Part shown: one piece after another, positions 27,115 through 36,986 of the stretch
Layout: each line of letters begins with the position of its first letter
Numbering within the stretch: the first letter of the stretch is position 1
NCBI GenBank assembly: GCA_009869945.1
Contig: WIXG01000016.1
Span: forward strand, 1 to 64,000
Source of the DNA: Mesaphorura yosii
Lineage: Eukaryota; Arthropoda; Collembola; Poduromorpha; Tullbergiidae
Direction of reading: 5' to 3'
Length of the DNA stretch: 64,000 bases
Made by a program: the position numbers and the translations under genes
The notes under the pieces: generated by a model
What the model saw: the letters and a program-made list of their open reading frames with translations, nothing else
Database searches by the model: none
Told to the model about the DNA's origin: nothing

Positions 27115-30100
27115 TCCATGACTTGCTCTGGAATTCCGACATCGGACAAAGGCAAAGTATCGCTGCGAAGAAACACGGGCCCTGCAGAAATTAATTCGGT
27201 GGCGGATTGTCAGAATTCTTTCCCCATTTTCGGAAGCATACGCCATGCGTTATGGTTATTGTTGTCTAAATCAAAATATGTGTACTGCGACTCTTTGATG
27301 AGGGAAACCAAGTTCTCACAACACAGATCAGCTCTTCGTTCTTCATTTGGGTACAGCCAAAAGCATGCATCATTGTTTTTGCCACTCGTGTACACCGGCA
27401 GTGCTGCATTGTCTCACAAACTTTGATTCGTCACTTTTGGACAAGGCGAGGGTGAGACCACATTTCCTGTCAAGGTATCGAGTTCCAGTATCGGATCACA
27501 TCGGCTAGAATATTTACACATGCAAGCCTGACTTGGCCTTTGCAACTACACAGGTTCAAAACTACACGATGTGGCGACGTGACAGCTCTCATGTCTCGAA
27601 AGTATCGTAGGCGATTCGATCACCGCGTTAAAAGGAAATTTTAGTAAACAGTCGTGCTCGTGTCAGTTACTCGTGGTCCGTAGCTAATGATGCCCATTGT
27701 TGTAGCCATTTTAAAGGAGATGCCAAGGTTTGCAAGACATCCAGTACGAGTATGAGATGAAATGGATCGCTTTTAGCTTCGTTTCGTAAAACCAGTACCT
27801 TGAGGCAAGTGGCACTTTTGGAGTTTACACCAATGTCGTCATCGAAGTGCCAGATGCCACTCATTCTTGACCTTTGTCCTTAGCAGAGATAATTTCAAAC
27901 AGTTCCCTCCTGGATTCGTGTGGAATTTCACTGGATTACTTTGTCCCTCTGCTATTGCAACTACTCAGATGTTTGATGAATCAATTAGCTTTGCACGGAA
28001 CCACGTCACTCGCTCTAAATTAAGATGCAACTTGTAAGCATTCGGGTCGTGCAAACTTACCTCTTACACCTGTGGCTCCGAAATATACCCGCTGAGGTAT
28101 CCGTGGGCGCAAGCTGCGAAAACGGAGAGTGAGATCCAGATGAACGATGTGAGTCTGGACAGTCTGGAGTGCTGCGAGGTGACATGAAAACATAATTACA
28201 CAAGTAGCACGGTCTCACGTCACATTCACATCCGTCTCGAGAGTTCTTGCAATTAATGCTCCTGCTCCCGTTTCCATTTCCATCTTCGTACACATCTACG
28301 CGATTCTCACTGAATAGCTTGCGCGATGATCGCCCACGATGGCTTCTTATGCGTTTTGCCTCTGACCTTGATGTCGCTTCTAAACACATGATCACTCTCA
28401 CTCGTCGCAAATTCGTGTTCGTATTCTCACCAGGTGAAGTTTGCAATTTGAAATCACGTCACAAGTGTGTAGAACTTTGATTGTCAATGTCGCACAGTTC
28501 CTAAACAAATTGTTATCGCTGTCATTCACCAGAAGTTGCCTCCGGATGTAGTGCGCTCACTTTGGTGGATTTTGTGTCTGCACTGAATGAATGACCATGA
28601 CGGTTGTGTGTTTCCATTTTGTTCTCGGTGCTTAACACGGACACAGCGTTAATACCGCTGTTGTCGTTGTTATTCATTTCATGTGCGACAATTCAAATAT
28701 AAACGTGATACGAGGACGTGACACGCGAGGAATGAGTGAATGCCAAAATGCGAGGAATAATACTGCAAGAAAATCTGTAAAAAATTTCGCTTGTTAGTAC
28801 CTGTAAATAACTCTGCCCTGTTTATGCAAAAATATGCTGTTATTAATAAATTATTACATAATCCACTTCTTGTGACTCATTTGGCAGTGGACACGCTGAT
28901 TGCCTTCCCTATTGTAATACCTTTTTATAGCAGGATTACGGCTGCGTGTGCTCAGAATCTAATCACATGCAAATACTGAGCCAACTAATGGCTCTTCTGG
29001 AGTTTGTTAATGGTGACTTGAGAGAGTAGAGTCAGCGTTACGCATTAAGTTGGTGTTAAGTTCATGCTGAAGAAAGAGGTTTGCAAAGGAGTGAGAGTGA
29101 GGTGGTGCAACTCTGAGGAAGAATTGTCAATTGTGCACAGATGCACAGCGAAGCGTGACCAATTGCCGAAATTAGTTGCCTCCTGATTCTCTTCTCTGCT
29201 TTGGGCAGTGGTTAAGGATAAGAACAGTAAAGAACAATGCAAATCGGCCGTCACTGACAATCGGACAGGACAACTTGGTCCCAAATTATATTTCGCATGC
29301 CGCGGTGAAATTGGCTCGTGAAGTGAATTGACGGCACATAAAAATCGTAAGAAATCCTCAGTTTATTCACAGACTCGCTTTTCATGAGCTAGTGAAACTT
29401 AAGCTTACCTTCTAGTCGTTCTGATGGTTCAGTTCAGAACCAATTCAAAACAATGAGAAGGCTAATTACTTTACACGTTCACAGACTCGCCGTTCTTCGT
29501 GTGAATACGAAATACGATAATAGGAAACACTTTCCTGGCTTCACTTTGCGCCAAGACTCTGAAAGAAGTGAATTTGGATAGGAACTTCGGTTGATAGGAA
29601 ATGGAACGACGGACAGTTTCGCCGGTATGAGAACCGTGTAAACTAACTTACTTTGTAGGCTCAACTGAATCAATCGACCCAGGTTTGCACAAGAAAGGTT
29701 GACTACCTCAGGTGAAATACCAGTCGAATCTCGACGGCACGCTTGCGAGAGATCAGAGTTTGTTTGACTGACTAAAGTTTCAGAGCCTCGGAAACACGGC
29801 ACGGGAGAAAGTTCTTCCTCATCCGCTCTTTCTTCTCGCTGCTCCTCGACTGAATCAATCCACGTCAAGTCCGGTTGCTTCGGCACTTTCTCGGTGCGCG
29901 TTGGCGAACTGCGTGGATCGCAACATTTCCACGATGTGTCTATTTCTGACACAGCCAACGCAACGCGAAGATGATTGCTTCGGAATAAAGATTTCTGCAA
30001 CCATGACCATTTGAATCGAGGGATATCACAACGGCGGCATATGGTGCAGCGTCTGACGGATAATTTTCGTCACGGCAGTGCAGTTTCAAATTGGGAGATA

Positions 30101-30610
30101 TTTCTTCCCAATTCTTCCCATGGTTTGTCGCCTGAAGAATCTGGCGATTTTCACGGATCGTCTCACGAATCACGAAGGAATTTGTGAGAAGTTACAGCTC
30201 GGCAGCTCAAGCAAGCTCTGCATGATGGAGATTTCTTCCACGCTCTTGGGTCGTCTTGTTCCAATTTGCTTAAGTAAACAATCTCCGCATATAAAGCGTG
30301 TTTACACAGAACATAGCATTCTTCCTCATTTCTACCGTCAGAGACCAAATAATAAGAAAATAATGAAATATGCTTCTTCAAATGTTGTTGATATTTATTT
30401 ATTATTATTAATATTGTCATCAACATCCACTTGGGTTTTCTTTTGCCACGAATCATGCGACCTTAGAAATTCAACATCATCACAGAAACCATGAATGTTT
30501 GTCTTTGCTATTTATGTGCGTAGCGGGTATGACTTTTGACACTAGAAATGAAAGTAACTACGCCAAAAGGGGACGAAAGTCAAGAATGACATTTCCAATT
30601 CCAGGAATCC
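27115..30610. other. 3.5-kb region without a supported gene (LGR upstream, PIGH 3' flank)
   Basis: Likely the LGR 5' flank. Minus-strand open frames at 28057-28446 (a Cys/Ser-rich stretch with CECDVRPCYLC) and 29479-30000 (acidic, with VEEQREERADEEE) could be upstream exons or chance. Neither resembles a known family, and neither has a convincing start codon with flanking splice sites. A minus-strand AATAAA at 30394-30399 fits PIGH. Confidence 0.5.
30394..30399 (-). promoter_or_regulatory. poly(A) signal for PIGH
   Basis: AATAAA on the minus strand, about 210 bp beyond the PIGH stop, inside an AT-rich ATT-repeat tract. Confidence 0.4.
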
Positions 30611-31395
30611 TCAGGTGGAGCTGCAATCACGGACATTCAGCATTTGGTTCACCAGATGATATAATTCTTCCAGAACTGAAATTCCTGGAAGAGTTGTCTG
30701 AAGAAAACCAATACACTTTCAGTGAGATCTACTAATTTGTTGCTTTACATAAAGTTGATACACTTACACTAAAAATTGGGATCAAACAATCTCGCCCCCT
30801 GGCCTTAGTTTTAGTTGTCGTGCCCAAAACAGCAAGGTATGGAATTACGCGTTGCTGAAACATTGATTCATCAGAATAATTGTTATGCTAAATCCAAGCA
30901 GCTCAGCTATCTCCTCCGATAAGTGTTTGATAGGCTCACCCTTTTAATCGCCTCGTTGATAATGACGCATTTTATGGTTGACAAAGGCATGAAGTGAATG
31001 AAGGAGTCGGTGCCCAAAGCCGATGTTTGCCTTATTTGAATCCCAAGTTTAGGAATAAGCAGCAAGGTCTCTGAAACACAAGAAACAAGATTTGATAATT
31101 AAAAACGAAACCTTCATGGTTCTAATTAAAGGAAGAGAATTTTACCTCGCCAAGTAGTCACATGTAATGTATAAATTGTGCTGATGATGACGGCTACAGT
31201 CAAAACCATTGGCAGATAATTAAGCTGGACAGCCGCTCTTGAACAAGCTGAATATATGTCATGACTAGCGTAGGAGTGGCAGAAGAATGCTGACAAGGCG
31301 GAGACCATTAGTACGCAGAATGCAATTTTGACACAAATCTTAGCCACAAATGTAAAATACTGTGACTTTTCAATTTTAATTTCTGTTATCTTCAT
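30611..31395 (-). CDS. PIGH: phosphatidylinositol N-acetylglucosaminyltransferase subunit H
   Basis: Subunit of the ER-membrane GPI-GlcNAc transferase, which performs the first step of GPI-anchor synthesis. Four exons join in phase: 31395-31146, 31070-30940, 30854-30768 and 30697-30611. They give 184 residues, against 188 in human. The first exon has two hydrophobic segments (VKIAFCVLMVSALSAFF and LPMVLTVAVIISTIYTL). The next carries the family signature ETLLLIPKLGIQI with STIKCVIINEAI, then CLIPIFS, and the last GISVLEELYHLVNQML. The start is tentative. The frame stays open upstream to about 31725 (with LYYSSQIGVVQ, which recalls the family's N-terminal RRYYSP region) but has no other ATG. 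A longer protein using an upstream exon is therefore possible. Confidence 0.85.
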
Positions 31396-32159
31396 TCCTG
31401 GCAATCGTCCGGTTGGTCTTGTTTCTTTGGAAGAAAGAAGGCTTGAGGACGTTTGCTTCGTGGTATGAGGTCGAGTCCGTGGAGTCCGCTCAGGCAGTTT
31501 TCTAGAGCCCTCGGCATCACAATCAGAGCTTAAATCTTCAACAGAAGATTCGTCACGCGTGTTAAGGTGAATACGGAATTCAGGTGACTGTACAACGCCG
31601 ATTTGACTAGAGTAGTACAGTCTTATCCGTTCTCCAAACGCATTATCTTGCTCGATTCGTCCATGATTAGTGTCCGAAATCCTGATTACACTCCCGGAGT
31701 TCCGCACTATTAGAAAAGTAGTCAAGCGTCAAGATAATTTAAAGGAGCTTGGTGGACTTAATTTTACCTGTCACTTTTGTGGACCGAATTGTGACGAGAA
31801 GTGGAAAGGAGTCGGCTAGTGAAAATGAGCCCTCACATCAGTCTCACGAATCAAAGCTGCATCCAATGATTAGAATTGAATGGCTGAGTTCTGAACGTGA
31901 TTTCCTGGACTGTCGTTGACTATTATTGGAAAGGGGAGGGCGGTGGCAAACAGTCAGCGCTGATCTATTGACGACTTACTTTCTGGAGAATCAAGTGGAC
32001 GATAAATATCAATCACGAATCTCACTTTCGCGGGTTGAACTTCGGTCTCATTGTGCATTGTGTATTTTGTGGGAGTTGTTTTAACGTATTCGACTCACAA
32101 TTTATTGGTTTCAATTCAGAATATCAAGGGCATTCTCATCATTTTTCCATATCATAATA
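31396..32159. other. intergenic region PIGH upstream / EEF1AKMT1 3' flank
   Basis: The part up to about 31706 may be coding for an N-terminal extension of PIGH. The rest looks non-coding. A possible upstream exon ends at a donor near 31768 (ACAG|GTAAAA), but that exon has no in-frame ATG. Confidence 0.45.
32101..32106 (-). promoter_or_regulatory. poly(A) signal for EEF1AKMT1
   Basis: AATAAA on the minus strand, about 55 bp beyond the stop codon. Confidence 0.5.
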
Positions 32160-33213
32160 CTATAAATCAAAATTCGCGAAACAGCCAAAGTCATTTCCCA
32201 GATTGTTTTTATGTTTAGGCACAAAGTTGGTTGGTCGCAGCCCAACAAGAGCTTCCGCAGCCGCTTTCATCACAGATCCTAAACCAAACACAAATGGATT
32301 TTATTAGTGAATTGGATTGCACCAATTCAGTAGTCAGTCAGCCCACTTCAAACATGCAAAACATGAAATGAAATGAAATGAAATCCTGATTCATGAAATG
32401 TTGGATGCAAAACGGTTCTTACCTGTACAAAGAATTACTTTCGCGTCGGGTGCCATCAGGTACTTTATGGTTTCGGCTACCTTCTCCAGGCATTCGATTG
32501 ATAAAAACGGTGGGTCGGCGACAATCACTGAGTAAGAATGGCTCAAGCTTTCAGGAATTTTCAGCGGCTGTTTGTAGTCGTAAAATTTGAAATTACTTCC
32601 GTATGCGCGGAATCTTTGGTCGAACTCGAACAAATGGATTCCTAATGTAGATATACGAATACTTAATAAACTCCGTAAGATTCGAACCAAGTATATCGAA
32701 AGACTGACTTGAACGCCTCAGAAATGACGCTCCTCCCTGGGCACAAATGGTGTGGTAGATGGACGGACAGCTTATGCAGGCAATGTGGCCGCCATCAGCT
32801 GCCGATATGATCTTCTCCGCTAAATACGTCGCACTTTCCTTGTCGTACCAGAATTGGCTCATTTGCTGGTCAAGAAAACACAGTTGATAAAAAGAGCAAA
32901 TTGGCGTAAGCTTGTCAGAAATTCTTACCCAGTCCTCTGGAAATACCGTGTGTAAATCTTGCTGGAAGTCGACCGTGCTAGAGTGAACTGAGACCGCCGC
33001 ATCCTGATCACTTGGTTCAATGGTCTCGACTTCAGTATTCAAACTCAAACCGGCCAGGCGCACGCGATGTTCTTCCTCCTTCGCCTTTTCACTGTAAAAC
33101 TCATTCAGTGCAGCCAGAGTGTCAGCGGCTAATTCGATGTCAGAATCTTCCTTATCACTGTTACTACGATCCTCTTTTTCCTCAATCTTCGGACTCGTAA
33201 GAATGTTGCTCAT
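32160..33213 (-). CDS. EEF1AKMT1: eEF1A lysine methyltransferase 1 (N6AMT2 family)
   Basis: SAM-dependent methyltransferase that modifies a lysine of elongation factor eEF1A. The ATG at 33213 begins MSNILTSPKIEEKEDRSNSD, an acidic N-terminal extension, followed by DTLAALNEFYSEK. Exon 1 ends at 32929 (FPEDW). Exon 2 starts at 32865 (QMSQFWYDKESATYLAEKI) and continues GGHIACISCPSIYHTI. Exon 3 has LFEFDQRFRAYG, NFKFYDYKQPLKIPE and the catalytic motif DPPF (IVADPPFLSIECLEK), then KVILCTG. The last exon, 32278-32160, gives NFVPKHKNNLGNDFGCFANF before TAG. Vertebrate members have DPPY. The intron 32928-32866 is 63 nt with no in-frame stop. Head-to-head with CFAP36. Confidence 0.93.
32363..32384. 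repeat. TGAAA pentanucleotide microsatellite
   Basis: About 4.3 tandem copies of TGAAA, lying in the last intron of EEF1AKMT1. Confidence 0.85.
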
Positions 33214-33480
33214 TTTGAATGTCAAATAAATTACTAGCCCAGTTTGGAGGGGTCTAATTTAGATTTTTGGAATGTGCTGGAAGAGACGAGCGCGAGTGCC
33301 GCAGAAAACCCTTGAAGCAAAATTTTTGCGCATGGAACTAGCATCTGTATGGTTTCGAGCATCAGGGAACGAAAGGATGTCTTGCGCTACTTGACGAGAC
33401 CTGAGATCTCAATTTTAGAATGCAACAAATTCAACGTGAAAGCTTGAAAGCGTGAATAACCATCACAGCAGCGAACAACG

Positions 33481-34126
33481 ATGTCGCATTTGCCTCGCAT
33501 CCATAAACCGATGGGACGCGTATTTGTAGTTCTTGCGCTTCAAAAAGCCAATTCTAAATTTCAAATTGCTGAAAGCAATGAAAAGTCAGTTGCAGAGTTA
33601 CTTTAAAATATGCCAAGATTTTAAATCTGCAATTGGCGTTTGAGAATACAAGAAATGAATGCCAGGTTCTTGAGGCATTTTCTTGCCATTATAATGCTAG
33701 CATAATTAAATCAGCAAAGCCGTCTCGTAGAGACCTTAAACACTTCCTCACTTTGCGCCGGATGCACCGCCGACGACCAGAGGCCTGCAAGCGACCTTCC
33801 ACCGATCTCCGCACCGCCTACAACAATGATTAAGTTCTATTCAAACTGTCAAGCGACAAGATAATCATCGTCATTTGGAGACACTGGAGATCTGCAAAAT
33901 CACGGACTCCGTAAATTTCCGAATATCTCTCGTGTTGCCTGTCACAGGAGGCGATAAACTTAGACACACACGCACAGTGGACTTGTTCGATCCGAATTTT
34001 CGCCCGGCCGTCGTCCAGCAGAGTATCAAAACTCTTTCCTTTCCTGTTCAAGTTCCCGACATTTCGCGCAATGTTGTGTTCTCTGACCTTGAGCATTTCC
34101 ATGGAAATGACAATGAGAGTCTATGA
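33481..34126 (+). other. possible small unannotated gene between EEF1AKMT1 and CFAP36
   Basis: Three plus-strand frames here look protein-like. An ATG at 33481 opens 41 codons starting MSHLPRIHKPMGRVFVVLAL. A second frame (33633-33833) ends in a basic tail. A third, open from 33830 to TGA 34124-34126, has VDLFDPNFRPAVVQQSIK and LSFPVQVPDISRNVVFSDL. No family is recognised, and splice sites joining them are not convincing. The region also contains the presumed bidirectional promoter, and part may be CFAP36 5' UTR. Confidence 0.3.
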
Positions 34127-34280
34127 GAGGCCCTTCTTGCTGAAAGCTCGCCTGCTTGAAAATTTCCAGCAATCAAGGACATCAGTTCTTTGATTACCTC
34201 ATTTAAGAATTTCGTTTTGCTGATGTGGCAGTAATCTCTGATTGTAATCTTACTGATCTCTTGGAAGGCTCTGATTTGGA

Positions 34281-36174
34281 ATGGGTGAATCTGCGGAGAA
34301 CGCCATCGAAGAAGTGGATGACGACAGCTGGGTCTTTGAGAGCTTGGTTAATTTTATCCACGGGCCAATTTGGAACCTGCCAGTTGTCGGCTTCATCGAA
34401 GAGAAGTGTGTCGGTAAGAATAACGATTTACGAATTCTCTCCGGCTTGAGCCATGACTTGCTTTTCTTGTCCCCGAAGTTTTCGATCCGGACAGTTACAA
34501 GAACATGACGGAGGACAAGGAAGAAGAGTACCGAAAGATACACGAAGAGTTCAAAGGACTCGTTGACTTTATGCTGGCCAATTTCATGGAGGATATTCAA
34601 GTCACGCCCGAACAAGTGGAGGCGGCATGCAGAATTCGAGAAACCAACGCACCCTTGAACCAGTCTCAAGTCACAAAGGTACCAATAAGTCTTGTTCATC
34701 ACATCGTATCTGCTCAAATTGTTTGAGGCGGTTTCTAAGATCAGTTTGTGGAACCTCAATTCAGGTTGCTCTCGAGCAATTGTGTGCGGCCGAGGATTTC
34801 AACACTTTTCGCAGGCTCCTGACGCGCAAAAACATCGATTTGCAACTGGTAATTAACATGGAGTAATAAGAAAAATTTTAAAGACTTGAACCAACTGATT
34901 TTCTTCTGATATTTTCAGCAAGCCCTCGAAATGCTGTACGTAACAAAAGTAAAAGCGTCAAAAGCTGCGCAAAAGTCATGTCAAAACCTAGATAATTTTT
35001 TTCGTATTGCAGGGTCGCAAAGTACGGCGTGCTTTCTCCGTCACTGAGGAATGTGGACTCCCAAAATGAGGGGACTTCTGAGGAAGACGAATTTCTGAAA
35101 GTCGTCATAAGGTATACGAGCATTTACAACATGCTCGACGACGAAATGAATGCACGAGCATGGAAAGGCAAAGCCCGCACTTCATTCACGGAGGACCCGA
35201 AAGATCGGACAGCACCACCGATTGACAGCACTGATACCGATTTCACCCTTCTCAGCACTCACATTGCAAATGTACGTCTGCCAAAGCAAAGCGCACGAGC
35301 ATCAAATCGGGATCCAATGACATCCATCGATCAGAATTCCCTCCCGCCTTTTAATTGTCCTTCTAGAAAAGCGGATGATTTGCCAAGGTATGGTCAAAGC
35401 CAAAGTTCGAAATGTACCTGCTCCCTATTCCTTGTAATTCGGCGCAGCTTGTCAATTCCGAGCGCATGCTGCTTTCCCCGTATCTTGTTGTCGCTAACAT
35501 TTGTTAACCTTTCACTAACACTTGCTACCTGGAAAAAGTAATTTGGACTTTGGACAGAAGGTATTTGCAGCAGACATCCCCAACCAATTCAAGATATGTT
35601 CTCCATAAACTTTAGGCAAACTGACGACCGTGAGTTGGAGGAGGCCCGTGCTCCTACGACTTCACAGACGGAGCCGAAGTCGAAGTTGTCGAAGAAGGCA
35701 GCCAAATCATCCGTTCCAACGACAATCTCTACCTCAGCATCGGTGGAGATCAAATCCGTTGCTCCAGAGCATGAGCGACTCATGCAGGTGAAACACGCGC
35801 TGGAACTCCCGACTGAGAACTTTCCCGTTCTCAATGACATTACGTCGGGCAGTGAGGCCCCCGCCTCGGATGGAATGGCTGCACATGGAGCCGAAATTGA
35901 AGGTGCGAGTGAGGATGACATACAAAAGAGGCGAGAGTACATGCGCAATCAGCGTGATAAATTGGTAGAGCTTAAAAGGAAGGAAAGGGAAAAGCAATTA
36001 CATGAAGGAGCGTTTGGGGCGGGGTCCGAGAACGCGAAAAATAGGCCGAAATCTTCGAAGGCAGCACGAAATGCGTATGCAAACCTGCAGAACCCTCTGC
36101 CAGCCAATGAACGGTCCGTCGCAGCAAGACGAGCGCTTGCCAATCGTCTGAAACAAGCATTAAGCAAAACCTAA
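34281..36174 (+). CDS. CFAP36: cilia- and flagella-associated protein 36 (CCDC104, BART-like domain)
   Basis: ARL3-effector-like protein linked to cilia. The ATG at 34281 begins MGESAENAIEEVDDDSWVFE. Exons are 34281-34413, 34479-34678, 34765 to about 34848, a 17-nt microexon 34919-34935, 35013-35387 and 35571-36174. The BART-like helical domain covers the first 130 residues (SLVNFIHGPIWNLPVVGFIE, then EEYRKIHEEFKGLVDFMLAN, AAEDFNTFRRLL and QALEMLVAKYGVL). A disordered middle follows. The conserved C-terminal coiled coil has RREYMRNQRDKLVELKRKE and ends ANRLKQALSKT. All exon joins listed keep the frame. Head-to-head with EEF1AKMT1. Its presence suggests a ciliated sensory or sperm cell type in the organism (inference). 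Confidence 0.93.
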
Positions 36175-36986
36175 GGCAATGGACGCTGCGTTGTTGAAGC
36201 TTAGAATCTTTAACCTGGTGAAGATTCGTAAAATTCTTTAATTATGCCGTTTAAGTTTAATTTTAAGCTTTCACGACTTGAGTTCAGCTTTCCGAAATGC
36301 CAACTCAAAGAAATACGCGAAGAATGCAAAGAAACAAAATACGGGTTGATAGTCTGCAGCCCAAATAATCTGATGCGAGTGCAATTTGGAACTTTTCATG
36401 CTTCTTAATTGACAGAATTGTCTTGCATAGATTTAGAAGACAGCTTTATCTTAATCAATGGCATTTGCAATAATAACTTGGGATATATTTAACTAAGCAG
36501 CTTGATGTAACGGTGGTGGTCTATTCTATGTCAAATACAAGTACATTTCTGAATAAAAAGTTACGTCAACCGAAATTACACTTGGGCAAAACAAGTCAAC
36601 TTTACTGATTACTGGTACTAGAATCGGATTACTTCATAACTTGGTCCTACCTATTTAATAGTGGTCGCTTAACATCTACTTCATTCACACGTCATAAATA
36701 ACATTGCAGACATCGCATGAACAAATTGTAGTCATTATTCACACAAAGCGAGTCACGAAGTACTTTGTACATTACCATACGTCTTAATTAATTATTACCT
36801 GTGCATACAACTTCCTATTTTATTCGGGAGTCTCCAGAGTCATGCTCCGAGAATGTGATATTTAATGCTAGGAGGTTTGTCGTATAAAGAGTAATAAGAA
36901 TGACATCAAATCGATTTCCGAAGCTGACACCAGTGGACCAGTGATAACATTCTTAGTCTAGAATTAATGCTTATAGTCGCTATTCA
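36175..36986. other. convergent 3' flanks CFAP36 / PPP4R3
   Basis: AT-rich and non-coding as far as I can see. Contains AATAAA on the plus strand near 36552 (CFAP36) and on the minus strand at 36819-36824 (PPP4R3), so the 3' UTRs may not overlap. Confidence 0.55.
36819..36824 (-). promoter_or_regulatory. poly(A) signal for PPP4R3
   Basis: AATAAA on the minus strand, about 165 bp beyond the stop codon. Confidence 0.45.

Noticed and set aside
29479..30000. 173-codon minus-strand acidic frame
   Set aside because: No ATG start, no flanking splice evidence and no homology I recognise. It may be an unidentified LGR upstream exon but cannot be supported.
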